A stretch of 64,000 bases of DNA from Volutella citrinella (GCA_034401135.1 JAWZSP010000002.1:1116001-1180000); one strand, 5' to 3'. Numbered from the stretch's first letter, positions 1 through 11,984 are shown. Numbers and translations: made by a program. The notes: generated by a model from the sequence alone, not told the origin.

Positions 1-2293
1 CACCGCCGCGTAGCCTCTTCATGCCCGGGCAGGCAGAGGTCCGGGATCAGGGCAGCTTGCCAGTTCCGTGGACACTGGGCTGGACGGAACAAGAAGCTAG
101 ACCAGGGGGGGTGTGGGCTGGCCTGGCCTATGGTGCGGCGGGGTGGCGGCAGGGATGTTCGGATCAGATAATTCGCAATCAATCAGCTCAGGATCATCGG
201 GGCCTCTCTGGTCTCACGTGGGTGGTGTTCGACCCAGTTCATTTTTTGTAGTGTTAATTCCACATCATTCTCCTCTCCGGTCCGCGCTTCCCCTGTGAGC
301 GGCCCACAGCATTACATAAATGATTGTGTCGCCTCGAAAGCCATGTCTGGGAGCATTTGTGGCAGTGCCGGGCTAGTGACATCGCAAAAACGAGGCTAAT
401 CAATAACCATAATGATCTTCCGTCTTCGCATCTTCAATAAGCGGTAGGGTTTGTTGACTAGTGTCAGTACCCGAGGATGAATTTCTGAACATGGACACGG
501 AATACCATCAAAAAGGGGATATTCGTAAAGACTTGTGTTGGCGGCCATCCAAGCTTGTCCGGAGATGGTCGGCCATCTGGGGCGAAAATGGCTCACCTCC
601 ACTTGGCCATAACATCACCGCCAGTGGCGGAGGGCGAGCTAGTACAAGGACAACACCCTCAAAAGTTGTCTGGCAGGGCGGTTTCCACGTGTTATTCTTT
701 ATCAATGTTTGAGAACCCGTTTGGTGCGACAGGATGATTTGCAGCTCTGTATCTGGTAATGACTGCCTGGTGCGCAGCCAAGTCTCGGCATCAGTCTGCC
801 AGACTGTTGCCGACGAGGCGTTCCTCTGTCCGTCCATCGGCCAAGAAATTATTTAGTCCCATGGTCTAGCTGAGGCCTGCAAGCCGATCAGCGATCAGCA
901 TGCATTTAATGCACCTAGAAACGCCATTTTAACCCGTCTCGCGGGTTGGGTTGCCGGGCAGGAATCAGGCGACGAGGAAGGCCACACATCCGGGTGGGTC
1001 GCTCTACTGATTGATAATTTTTTCACAGGGTCCGTCCCCCTACGCTGTCTTGGCGCTGGATGTTGGAAGTTCGAACATCCGCCTGCAACGCAACATGCCT
1101 CGTCTCCACCGACCAAACTTTGGGCGGACGTTTCGTGGGCAACATCGTCATTTCCACACATGCAAACCCAGATAGACCGAACACCGTGCTCTACTATTCC
1201 CTTTCCAACACCTTCTCCTCGAATCCTTCGCCATTCTAGTGGCCCCCTAGCTCTACAAAGAGACCGCCAAGCTTTCCGAACTCGCTCGTAGCCTCAATTC
1301 ATCCTGGAAAGCTCCGTTCGACAGGGCATGATGACATGGACGTTGGGATCTGCGCCTCCCTTGGCACGCTTTAGTGCCCACCAACACGGCCAATATCCCT
1401 TGATTCCCTTTTTTTTCTCACGAATCGCCGCCAGCCAAGGGACGCGCCTTGCTTCTTTGGTGGCTGCCCAGTGACACACCCATGTAAAGGGGGGGACGGA
1501 TCTGATAACTTTAACTCCACACCGACGAATGACCCCCTTGTTGAGAGCCTCAAGAAGCCAGCAGCAAACAGGAAAAACGCGACCAACCACAATTGCTCCA
1601 TGTTAGAACCGAGGCCAGGCAGCACCGATTTCCTAATGAAGCCCGCGAGACCGCTTTGTTAGGTCGCACCGATTTTCCTTTCCTAGGCCTTCCTCATTGG
1701 CTCCTTTGCCGGCCATTCATGGCCCTTGGATGGCATCCATCTGATTATTGCATTCCCCAGACACACCAAACAAACCCCACCGCCATCCCCAATCCACTCT
1801 GACTGCCAACTGCCGCGTAGGAGCCCCCGGGTCTTGCCTCCGAGATAGGTGCTCGTAATTAAAGCGGCGAATCAATTGCTCGGGTCTAACAGCGGACGGC
1901 CCCTTCCTGTGCCTTTCCGCGACGCCAGCAGACGCCCAACTCGCCGCAGTCCGAATACGCCGAGCCGAACCGGGCTGATTGATAAGAGTCATCGCCACTT
2001 CAGTTCCTGTGCGTGCGTGTCCGTGTCCGCGCCGACGCAGCGCTCCTTGTCGGCCCCATCCCATACTCACCCGTGATTTGACGTCTGCGCTGATTTGCTT
2101 CCGGCTTGCTTTGCCCATCCCTTCCCCCTCCATCCCGGCAGTGGCACGCAATTGCATTCTATTCCCGCGGCACTCACCCCGGCACTCTCACCCTTTCCGC
2201 TGGTATCCAGCTGCGTGTAAAAGCCCGCCCGACCCCGGCTTCCACTGCCCATTCTGTCTTCCTTTCTCCATTACCCTCATCGCCTTCCCTCAT
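1..2293. other. gene-free stretch, left edge
   Basis: I see no convincing gene here. Open frames on both strands are short, lack family motifs and have no splice pattern linking them. From about 1.7 kb the sequence becomes C/T-rich, which suits the promoter and 5' leader of the FAD oxidoreductase that follows. One ATCAGATAA motif lies at 163-171 (listed separately) and could serve a gene beyond the left edge. Confidence 0.6.
163..171 (+). promoter_or_regulatory. candidate iron-GATA (SreA-type) site
   Basis: ATCAGATAA matches the ATCWGATAA consensus reported for the fungal iron-responsive GATA repressor SreA. It is 2.1 kb from the first start codon in the window, so its target may be a gene off the left edge. 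It may also be chance, since about one such 9-mer is expected per 64 kb on both strands. Confidence 0.3.
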
Positions 2294-4026
2294 ATGCCAG
2301 CCATTCGTGGCCTTTATTCACAAGTCAAATACCCCCACGCTGCCATCTGCGCTCGTGCCACGCGTTCCTTGTCCAACTGCCGCGCTCTTACAGCTGCTGC
2401 TGCTGCTCAAGTTCCATCTGGTCCTACATCTGGCATCGCATCAGCTTTGCGTCGAACCATTCCTATCCGGTCCATTCCCCGGTCTGCACGTCACCATTAT
2501 CGACCCATTCTTGGCCCTAGGCTCTTCTCATCTACCACAACCTTCAAAATGGGCTCACTTCCCGTCGACTCCCAGGCCATCCGTGTCTTCATTGCGGGCG
2601 GATGCTATGCCGGCCTGGCCACCGCTGTGAACCTCCTCGATCTGAGCGAAGGTCTTGCTCCCCGTATGAGCGGCGAGACCTTTGTCCCCAATGAGAAGCT
2701 CCCTCGTTTTGACGTTGAGGTCACCATCGCAGACGAGCGTGATGGCTACTGTAAGTGACCCTTGGTCCCAGCCGCCGACTAGTGCGGTGGCTGCGTGCAG
2801 AGTAGAACGAGTCTCGACTAACACGAAATCTCACAGATCACCTCATCGGCTCGCCCCTGGCTTTGGCCGATTCCAACTTTGCCAAGAAGAACTGGGTAAA
2901 GTACACAGATGTGCCGGGCATCCAGTTCCCCAACGTCAAGATCCTCCAGGGATCCGTCTCCTCTGTTGACCCCGAGTCCAAGACGGCCACGGTCCTCGAC
3001 CACGTCACCAAGGCGTCCAGCACCCACAAGTACGACTACTTTGTCGGTGCCACGGGTCTGCGCCGCGTCTGGCCTGTCGTGCCCCAGAGCCTCACCCGCA
3101 AGCAGTACCTTCTGGAGGCCGAGGAGCACATCTACAACGTCCACAATGCCAAGCACGGCGTCGTCATTGTCGGCGGAGGCGCTGTCGGCATTGAGATGGC
3201 TGCTGAGCTCAAGATGGTCAAGCCCGATGTCAAGGTCACCCTGGTCCACTCTCGGGACAAGCTCCTCTCGTCCGAGGGCCTGCCCGACGAGACCAAGGAC
3301 CGTGCGCTCTCCCTGCTGCATGAAGGCGGCGTCGAGACGCTCATGAGCCACCGCCTGGCCAGCAAGACCAAGATCGAGACCAATGACGGCACTACCAAGT
3401 ACGGGATTGAGTTCACCAATGGCCACAAGATGTTTGCCAGCGAGGTCATCATGGCTGTGTCCAAGGCCATCCCCTCCACCACCTACCTGCCCGCCTCCGC
3501 CCTCGATGAGGAAGGCTACGTCAAGATCGTGCCCAAGTAAGCCCACAATTTATCCCTTCCATGACCATCATGCACCCAGGACCAACACTGACAATTTCCA
3601 GCCTCAACTTCGAGTCCGGCACCCCCAACCACGAGTTCCACTTCGCTACTGGCGACATCATCAAGTGGTCTGGCATCAAGCGCTGCGGTGCCGCCATGCA
3701 CCACGGCCACTATGCCGCTCAGAACATTTACCAGTCTATCCTGAGCCATCGCGTCGGAAAGGAGCCCGAGTTCAAGGAGATTCAGCCCGTGCCTCCCATG
3801 ATTGGTCTGGCCGTGGGCAAGAAGGCCGTGGCCTACGGTCCCGAGTCTGGAACCATCTACGGCGAGGACGTCGCCCATGCCTACTTCCGTAACGACCTTG
3901 GTTGGACCAGTAAGTTTCCATCTTCCACTTGCAAACCGGGGGACTCGTACTGACTGGATTGCGCTATTAGTCTGCTGGGATTACCTGCAGCTTGGCGGCC
4001 GAAAGGTTGCAGAGCCCAAGGTCTGA
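2294..4026 (+). CDS. AIF/AMID-like FAD-dependent oxidoreductase
   Basis: Exons 2294-2750, 2837-3536, 3602-3909 and 3971-4026 join in frame to give 506 residues, or 421 residues from the internal ATG at 2549. It is a two-dinucleotide-fold pyridine nucleotide-disulphide oxidoreductase of the AIF/AMID/Ndi group, which passes electrons from NAD(P)H through FAD. In short-form numbering, GGCYAG (17-22) is the N-terminal FAD fold, GGGAVG (180-185) the NAD(P)H fold, and ATGDII near 314 the C-terminal FAD contact. The first 85 residues of the long form contain no Asp or Glu, are rich in Arg, Ser and Ala, and end in RLFSS, like a mitochondrial presequence with an R-3 processing site. The ATG at 2549 has the stronger start context (A at -3, G at +4). 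AATAAA occurs at 4245-4250. The family is clear; the electron acceptor and which start dominates are not. Confidence 0.85.
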
Positions 4027-5494
4027 AAAGTGAATCAGGGATTAGGATAGTACCGGCGTTTTGGGTTTAGCATGATTTTAAAAGGATGAAGGATCTGTGA
4101 AGCGATCTTTCCATGATGTATTACTGTAGAGTCCGCGGGTCGCACTGGAAGCCCTTGGAGTAAATGAACACATGATAAACCAAACTTCAGCCACAATTGT
4201 TCTACGAGACCTATCCCAACCCAGTCGCATTGCTAACCCGTTAGAATAAATGACAATCCAACCATCTTTTACTACAATTTCACGGACATGGGCCTATTGC
4301 TGGAGTGTTCAGGGTCTAGGGTAGTGCGGTATTTGAGTATTCCGATGGGATCTGATCCTAAGGAAGACAGGGTGATCAATACCTTTTAATTGAGCATGAG
4401 CTCTTAAGCAGAATAGAAATATTATTTAATGAGTCAGGTATCAGGTGCGGCGAGGTTTCATTCATTCTCCTTTGTGAAAAGAGGCTCTGTGAGTCGATGC
4501 GGAGCAATTCTCCCATTTTGAAAACACAAGGGACAGGATCCAGAAGCGACGGGACCAACACGTGAGGAAAAACAAGCGCATATGAAGTGCCAGCGCCAAT
4601 ACCATAATGCCATCATGTTAGTCTTACCATTGTCTGGGTACGCTGTGCCAAGCATTTGAGCTTGTTGGTTGCGAGCGTAAACCCACAAACCCCCGCAGGG
4701 TCGGCTACTAAATCTTTGGGACCAACGTATCGTCAATAGTTTCGGCTCGTGCCGCCTTGCAGGCCTGATGGATCGTGTGCCTGGTAGGGCTGAGCTGCAG
4801 GCAGGTGGGCTGAAGCAGTGCTTATCTGACGGTTGGGCCAGATGTGCTGAAAAGGAGGGAGCAGGGGCACAAACTGCCAGACCCAAGAGTCCCCATGATG
4901 CTGGGCACCGATATCCTGGTCGGATCACCTTTTGTCTGCAGGTGTTGAGCCAGGTTTATGCATCGGGACTTGAGGAAGGCTGGGATCGGCAGTAGAAAGT
5001 GGACTCAACTCGGGAATGTAGGAATGGAGCACGTAATTGAGCATTCAGGGCAATGCGGTTCTCACAACGGAAGTCGGGACTGAATTTGAGTGAAAGAAAT
5101 AATCGGAAGAATGTGCTATAATTGAATGGATCTAGCCAGTATCCAATTCTATAGACGCCTGGCCAAGCTGATGAAGACGATTTGCTGGACGGCACAAATC
5201 TCGACTACATGTAAGCTGAGCAGCTCCAAGATCTTTCTCACCAAGGAACCATGAAAAAGCAACAGATAGATGGAAGAAGGGAGGGATCTTCAAGGTTCTC
5301 GAAGAAATATCGTTGACCAACTGCCCTGGGCTGTTCACTTGCCTCGAAGCGCTGGTCGTGAGCAAACAGTCGGACCAGCGCTATGAGACGTGCACTCGAT
5401 TACGCGGCACAACACTTTTCACATAGGCGGGCATGCTATTTTCCTGGACCCAGCTTCCTCGAACACCCTGCCTCCGACCTGTCTCCGACTCTGA

Positions 5495-5725
5495 CTTCGA
5501 CTGAGCCATGGCAATATACTGTCTGCCGCTGTTGCCGGCAGTCTTTACCCAGCAGACCTCGTTCAGACCATCGAGGCAGATGGTTACAATGTGGCGCCGA
5601 AGATCATCGACCGGATCAAGAGCAACTACGGATGGCATCTCCACCAAGAGCCACTTCATGTATCTCTATGTATCGACAAGTATCTTTTGCGAAATGGCGA
5701 TGGGGCCGCGGAGGAGACGCTGTGA
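5495..5725 (+). pseudogene. possible orphan coding fragment
   Basis: This is a 76-codon open frame with no in-frame ATG and ending in TGA. Its middle has coding-like composition and codon choice (for example the run AVAGSLYPADLVQTIEADGY, followed by PKIIDRIKSNYGWHLHQEPL). I do not recognise a family and cannot find a convincing upstream exon. It could be the 3' end of a decayed gene, an unannotated terminal exon, or chance. Confidence 0.2.
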
Positions 5726-6519
5726 TGCCGCCGTTACCGTTCATAATGCGCAGTGGCTGGAGTAGCGCCGCTCTTGGGTCGGGCACACCACAAGCCGAAA
5801 CATGTGCTACGGGCACTAGCAAGGTCCAAGTGCACGGGATGAAAGAGGGGATTCCCATTAGGGACGCCAGCCCGGGAGTGGGTTGCCGCTGGGAGTTTGC
5901 ACGCAGCAGGTTTTTCCCATTGTTTCCTAGTAATGGGGAATCGGAAAGTGGTGGTGGTGCTAGAAGGGCGCACTTCTATAGCACGGGTGGGGGGACGGCC
6001 CACCTGGCTTTCCGCAACTAACTCTTCTAGGGCTCGGGTGTCGTCCGGTGGTGAGATTGATAGGGAGGGCGCTCCAAGCCTTGTGATTGATCTGAAGCAT
6101 GGTGCTATATAGTGCAGTAGCAGAAACAGTCGACTATGGGCGGTGGCCGATATAGGCCCAGGGGCGCGAGGTCGTACGGCGCGGCTGCAGGTATTCATCT
6201 CGCCTCGAATCGGCTGCTTCGGCTACAGGATGCCTCCATAATTGGGAGGTGGCCCGGATCTTTGGATCATGAGGATCGGCCAAGGCTCCTCGCGGCTAGA
6301 CTGCATAGTCATAGTATGCGCCCTACTCGCCTCGGATGCAAGTGGAGCCACCATCTCCGTGTCCGTGTCCGTCTCGCACTCACACTCACACTCTCCACGG
6401 GCCTCCACGGCGTCAGTCACGCGTGTGTGTGGACGGGAAGGAAGGATTTGTGGTGGAGAGGCGCTAGCCAGGTTCTAGCTCAGCTCAAAATCAGCCCAAC
6501 CGCTGGTTGCCAAGCCTGT

Positions 6520-6528
6520 TTATCTGAT
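6520..6528 (-). promoter_or_regulatory. candidate SreA-type GATA site upstream of sidF
   Basis: TTATCTGAT on the plus strand is ATCAGATAA on the minus strand, a full match to ATCWGATAA. It is about 1.06 kb upstream of the sidF start. SreA is known to repress siderophore genes when iron is sufficient. Confidence 0.45.
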
Positions 6529-6820
6529 CCGACTATGCCCTGACCTCCGCTGGGGCTCGCGGGGGCTAGCCCTTACACACACCCCTCCCCCCTCCGTAGA
6601 GTGTGCCAAGCTCTAACGGCTTCTTCTTTGCAGGTCCATGCGACCAGGGCGTGAGCAAAAGCAGGAAAAAACCGCAGATGGCCTTCAGGGTCCAGGGTGA
6701 GGCCGGAACGACGAGAAGCACCCACAGCGGAAAGCAAAGGTGGACATTGGGAGGCGTGTGCATAACCACCCTTCGCTCAAGGGCCCAAGGGCTCTAAGCC
6801 AAGCGCCTTTCCTGGCCAAC

Positions 6821-6829
6821 TTATCAGAT
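6821..6829 (-). promoter_or_regulatory. second candidate SreA-type GATA site upstream of sidF
   Basis: TTATCAGAT on the plus strand is ATCTGATAA on the minus strand, again a full ATCWGATAA match. It is about 750 bases upstream of the sidF start and 293 bases from the other site, so this promoter carries a same-orientation pair. Confidence 0.5.
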
Positions 6830-7579
6830 CGCGCAGACGGCGATTGAGTTATGCACCTTGGGTGAATCCCGCGTGGTCCCGTGAAAGGATTTATGCGAAT
6901 CGCCGTCCTAAGTCTCGGCTATCCGAGTGGTACGACTCGGTTCTTCGGTGCTGACCGTCGTCTGCACGAACCAGTTCCCGTATCTGGGATGTGCCCGGCT
7001 TGCAGTCACTCATCTGGACCACCCAGCACTGGGCAGCTGCTCGATATGGTGCGAGGGCCTTGTGAGAGGGGTGCCGGAGCTTCTGGCCGCCCGGTCCTCC
7101 CGGCACGGCAAAGCTGAATGTTCCCATGCTGCTCCGTTTAATGCGTGGGAGGACAATTGCAACATAATAGTCTCATGGGGGCTAGTTTCCTCCACAGTCA
7201 AGGGGGAGGGGGGTGTGTGCCGCTAGGGGGGACGATTATACGGCCTGGATCTCACCAGTCATCATGATGGCTTCACGGCGCCCGCCCTGCATCCTGCTAA
7301 CCTAGTGCAACGCGACGGCGCTCAAATGCTGGCGCTGCAGCTGGCGCATGAGTGCGAATTGCACCAGAAGCCGAAACCTGGGGCTGAACAGTTGCTACCA
7401 CAGGGAAAGGCTCGGCATCTGATAGTGGGCAGCCATCCTGGCTCCCGGGCTCAGGGTCTGCCCAGCCTTTGCGGCATCTGGAGGCCTTCGTTTTTTTTCT
7501 CTTCCCTCGGTGTGAATAGCTTCTCGTTCTTTCAACCGTACAACCTCATTGTCCCCTCACTACTATCAATCTCGTCGCC

Positions 7580-9020
7580 ATGGTTGCCCCTACGCCAGGC
7601 TCCTTTGCGAGCTATGCCGCCGACGATGTTGTCATGAAGCTGCCACACCCGTACCAGACTGAGTACGCTGTGCAAAAGGCCACTGCTCTGGCGGGCGTCG
7701 AGGCCGAAGCCACGGTATACAAGCTTGTTCCCAAGGCCTCGTCGGGAAAGCAGCCTCCCTTTGCTCTCGACAATGCTCGCCTGGTCTTCACCGATGCCAT
7801 TGACCTCAAGTCAAGCGAATTGCCCCCGGCGTCTAACAACGGCCCATGGGCTCGTGCTCGCCGCTCCCCAGGCGTCACTCTCTATTGGGACGGTCTTGAG
7901 GCTCCCACTCTGGCCCAGGCCTGGCTCGTCGTCTACGTGCTCCTGAGCGTGCGGCCCGTCGAGCTGCTGCGTCTGTCGCTCAAGGGACCCAAGGCGGCCA
8001 CTCTTGGTGCCCAGCTGTGCGATGTCCTACTGGCCATTGAGCACCCGCTCAAGGCTCGCGAGAAGCGACAGCCCTCGACAAACGCAGACGAAGCTCTCGT
8101 CGTCGTCCTCCGAAGCACCTTCTGGCAGGGCGCCGGCTCACCATTCGGTCCCCGCCCCGTCTGGTGCCCGGCCGAGTCGCCTTCGTCGCTGCCGGCCTCC
8201 AACCCCCTCGGGTCGTATCCTCTGACGCCTCTTCACAACACCATGACGATCGCCTCGGCTGGCGACCCGCAGGACCCGGACCGCTACCAGCAGTCGTGGC
8301 ACCCGGTGCGCCCTGCCAAGCCCGCGCCCGGAGCTGTCGTCTACAGCCGCTACGTCCCCCACCTCAAGGAGACCTTCTCCATGGTGTCGCTCGACTACGA
8401 GAACGAGGAGCACCTGCGCCTCTTCCACGAGTGGCAGAACGACCCGCGGGTGTCGCAGGGCTGGAACGAGACGGGGACTCTGGACCAGCACCGCCAGTAC
8501 CTGCGCAACATCCACGACGACCCGCACCAGGTGGCCGTGCTGGCCAAGTGGGATGACACGTTTTTTGCCTACTTTGAGGTGTACTGGGCCAAGGTGAGTT
8601 CGCGACGTGCATACGTCAGATCAAGGAATCCCCCGATGATGCTAACGTGTTTGGTAGGAGGATCGTCTCGGTGGCTACTTTGACGCCGGGGACTTTGACC
8701 GAGGCCGACACTCGCTGGTCGGCGATGTGCGCTTCCGCGGCCCACACCGCGTCTCTGCGTGGTGGAGCAGCCTGATGCACTACCTGTACCTGGACGACCC
8801 ACGCACCATGTACGTGGTGGGCGAGCCCAAGGACACCAACTCGACCGTGGTCATGTACGACTTCATCCACGGCTTCGGCCTCGACAAGTTTGTCGACCTG
8901 CCCCACAAGCGCAGTGCCTTTGTTCGGTGCTCGCGCGAGCGTTTCTTCCAGCTGTGTCCGCTGGGCGAGAACGAGAAGGTGGTGGGCGGCATGCGGCTGG
9001 GCCTGGTGCCGAAGCTATAG
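7580..9020 (+). CDS. sidF: SidF-like N5-hydroxyornithine transacylase
   Basis: Two exons, 7580-8593 and 8658-9020 (64-nt intron), give 458 residues, close to the usual length of SidF. The enzyme transfers an anhydromevalonyl group from CoA to N5-hydroxyornithine, a committed step toward fusarinine and TAFC siderophores. The C-terminal half is a GNAT acyltransferase of the IucB/AlcB type, recognisable from NDPRVSQGW, the [11 protein letters not shown] block across the splice junction, the [19 protein letters not shown] stretch and [16 protein letters not shown]. The N-terminal half is the degenerate partner domain typical of eukaryotic members. The protein ends in PKL, a weak variant of the peroxisomal PTS1 tripeptide. 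The gene converges with sidI, leaving 481 bases between stops. The main alternative is the related acetyltransferase SidL of ferricrocin synthesis; the adjacent ligase and NRPS favour SidF. Confidence 0.85.
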
Positions 9021-9501
9021 TTGGCAGGGGGTGGGGGTTACATAGACGGTCTATCGGAATTATAGAGATGGTTTGATAGTCCAACGAGTATGTGTGTGTG
9101 CACGCTCGGGTCAAGGGTTGGAATATATAAATGCAAGCGACGTCTATTTCCTGGAGGAGAGACACCCAACCAATCAGCCAAAACGATGAATGCATGGGTT
9201 GGTGGAAACATGGAGGTGACATATATACAGATGCAGAGATCTGCGAGTCGGCCGCCCAGATCTCATGGCGGGTCGATGTATGCCCGGCTCATGAGACAAA
9301 GTGAATCGGAAGGATTGCCGTGCAGTGGTTTATTGTACTAGCCCGCAACTGTGGATTGTAATTGTGTTTTGCTGCATACAAGGACTCGCACCTTAATCAA
9401 ACGTCAACGCCCCCAAATCATCCTCACATTCTCGTCCATTTTATTCCCCCCCCATCCGCCGCCACCGTCTGTCTAAACCCCGACCGCCGCTCTTTTAGTC
9501 T
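9021..9501. other. spacer between convergent sidF and sidI 3' ends
   Basis: This holds the two 3' ends. It contains short alternating purine-pyrimidine runs (TG and AT tracts near 9085-9140 and 9220-9232) and no gene that I can see. Confidence 0.6.
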
Positions 9502-11374
9502 CTACAGCTTCGCCGCCGGCTCTGCCTTGCTCAGCAGCTCGTCGCCCAGCTTGGCCATCTCAAACTTGCGCACCTTCCCGCTGCCCGTCAGCGGGACCGT
9601 GGCGGGAACGTCGCCCTCGCCCAGCCACAACACGTGAGCGGGAGACTTGTGGCCGCCGAGGCGCTTGCGCACCCAATCCCTCAGCTCCTGCGTCGACGGC
9701 TTGACTTGGTTCTCGGCCAGCTCGACAAACGCGCCGACGACCTCGCCGTAGTGCTTGTTCTTGAGCCCCACAACAATGGCTCGCGAGAGCGCGGGGTGGG
9801 CCATGAGGCGCTCCTCAATCTCTAGCGGGTAAATGTTCTCTCCACCTGGTGGCCGCGTTAGCTAACTGAGCAACAGAGGGCTTGGTGCGAGCACGGAAAG
9901 TGGGCATTAGCTCGGTTATTACCTCGAATGATGATGTCCTTGAAGCGGCCAGTGATGGAGCAGTAGCCGTCGTCATCAAAGACGGCCTCGTCGCCCGTGT
10001 GGAGCCACAGCACGCCCGCCGCATCCCGGATCATGGTCTCGTTGGTTTTCTCAGAGTTGTTCCAGTATCCCGCCTGCAATTGATATCCACCGATGCAGAG
10101 CTCGCCTCGCATTCCTACGGGCACAATGTTGCCATCGCGGTCCACAATCTTGGCCTTTGCGTGGGGCATCAGTGTACCGACAGTCGTCAGCCGCTTGTCG
10201 ATGGCATCATCAGTAAAGGCATTGAAGCAAGTGGGCGACGCCTCCGTGAGGCCGTAGCTGCTCGTGAACTCGGTCATGCCAAAGCGGTTGACCAGGAGCT
10301 CCATCAAGTACCGGGGCACCGGCGCGCCGGCAATGATGCCGGTGCGCAGCGCGTCGCAGTTGAAGTTCTCGGGCCACTTGGCCTGGAACAGCGAATCAAA
10401 CATGGCTGGCACGCCGTGCACGGCGGTGCATCGCTCGTCTGAGATGGCCTGCAGGGTGGCCGGAATGTCAAAGACTTCTGCGGGGTAGACGATTTTGCCG
10501 CCGTGCGTAATGACAGCCATCAGACCAAGCACCAGCCCGAAGCAGTGGAACAGGGGTGGCGGACAGCACAAGACGTCTGACGGTGTCAGGCGCATGCGGT
10601 CACCGATGAACCGCGAGTTGTTGACAATGTTGCTGCCGGCGTGTAAGTGGCTGATCCTCTCTGTCCTGCGCTATAATCCCGCTTGTATATGACTTACTGG
10701 TGTGTGAGCATGGCCGCCTTGGGAAGGCCTGTGGTGCCACTGGTAAATTGCAGGTTGACCACTTGGTGTGGGAGCACCTTGCTCATGGCCAGGTAGAGTC
10801 GCTGATGGCTCTGGCGGCGACCACTCTGGACCAGTTGGTCGTAGGTTGGGTATTTGCCAGAGTCATCATCCCTCAGCATCACAACCCGAGGTGCCGTCTT
10901 CTTGTTCTCAAGCTGGTTGAGTAGTGCATCCTGGTCGAGCCGCCCGATGCGGGGGGTCGTGAAGAAAACCTTGCAGTCGGAGAACTTGAGGCCGTACATG
11001 GCCTCAGTGGGTGTGTAGGTGTTGTTGAGAATGACCAGGATAGCTCCGATCTTGGCTACGGCGAAGAAGACGGCAGCGTACTGCTCGCAGTTGCCTGCCA
11101 TGATGCCAACGCGATCGCCGACACCAATGCCCATGTCGAGAAGACTCTGCGACAAGGCAGAGCTCTGGTGGTTGAGCTCGCTGTATGTCCATCGTGCGCC
11201 TGTCCAGGGAATCACAATGGCCTCCTGGTTGCCATGCTGATATGTCTGCAGCTCGAGCAGCTCGCCCAGAGTCAAGTCGACCAGCGGCGGGTCGACAGGG
11301 CCCTCAAGCACCGACAACTTGTGTGTGGTTGGCCGTGAGGCATCAGGTTGGATCTGGGTGGACTCGGTGGCCAT
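9502..11374 (-). CDS. sidI: SidI-like mevalonyl-CoA ligase
   Basis: Minus-strand exons 11374-10698, 10632-9923 and 9845-9502 (introns of 65 and 77 nt) join in frame to 576 residues. It belongs to the ANL superfamily of acyl-CoA synthetases. The ATP-binding loop is TSGTTGLPKAAMLTH at 211-225, and the hinge/C-terminal signature ITGRFKDIIIRGGENIYPLE spans the second splice junction. In siderophore synthesis SidI activates mevalonate to mevalonyl-CoA, which is then converted to the acyl donor used by SidF. The C-terminus is AKL, a canonical peroxisomal PTS1; SidF, SidH and SidI are peroxisomal in Aspergillus. The gene lies between sidF (convergent) and the NRPS (divergent), with an iron-GATA motif about 600 bases upstream. 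By sequence alone it could be another medium-chain acyl-CoA ligase; the neighbours support SidI. Confidence 0.85.
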
Positions 11375-11975
11375 GATGGGCGAGTTACTGAACGTTCAAC
11401 AAGGCGACGACAACTGATACGAGGCGAAGAACGATGGTCTTGAGTTGCTACGGCTCCGGCTGTTTGGAGCAGCTGCGAGACACCACGCGGTAGATGATCT
11501 GGGGCTGCACACTACCACGGCGGCCTATTTGCTTCTTTCTCAGCCGGGGGAGCCCATACATCCCACTCTACCGGTTGCCTACAACCTGGGCGAATGCCGC
11601 CTTCAGCCCTTCCCATCCGGGCCCACTTCCAATGCCGTCACAGCACCGAGAAGCTCCCCATGCATACACACCTCATCGGCCAAGCAGACCCGACATCTAC
11701 TTGTCCCTGGTGCGGCAATTACGTCCTGGTCCCAGGAGCACATGCAGGCAGGCATTCGCAGGGACGCCGCCGGCTAGCTGGCTATGCGCCTTCGTCTCGC
11801 TAATGTACAAGGTCAAGTCTGCGGTTGTCCAGTGGTTGGCCTCTCTAGCCATGACTGGCGGCCCGCTGGGGGCATTCCCTTGCCTCAGCCCGGCAAAGTC
11901 CGTTCTTTTCTCCGCCTTCGCGCTGTTTTCTTCTGCAGCGACGAAAAAAAAAACGAAAAAGTATCTAATCTGATG

Positions 11976-11984
11976 ATCAGATAA
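11976..11984 (+). promoter_or_regulatory. candidate SreA-type GATA site in the sidI-sidD divergent promoter
   Basis: ATCAGATAA is a full match to ATCWGATAA. It lies 602 bases upstream of the sidI start and 2.1 kb from the sidD start. The partial ATCTGATGA directly before it gives a closely spaced pair of GAT cores. Placement suggests iron-dependent control of sidI at least. Confidence 0.5.

Larger units (their letters stand above)
4027..7579. other. long gene-free stretch before sidF
   Basis: The first 450 bases look like 3' UTR and spacer and are AT-rich. Beyond that I find only unrelated short frames. There is one possible relic at 5495-5725 and two iron-GATA-type motifs at 6520-6528 and 6821-6829. 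The last 100 bases before the sidF start are pyrimidine-rich, as expected of a fungal 5' leader. Confidence 0.5.

Noticed and set aside
2818..3546. 242-codon antisense frame over the FAD oxidoreductase
   Set aside because: Shadow of exon 2; low-complexity Gly/Leu/Val composition and no motif.
5383..6021. 212-codon plus-strand frame
   Set aside because: Composition is random, and a different frame in the same place (5495-5725) looks more coding-like.
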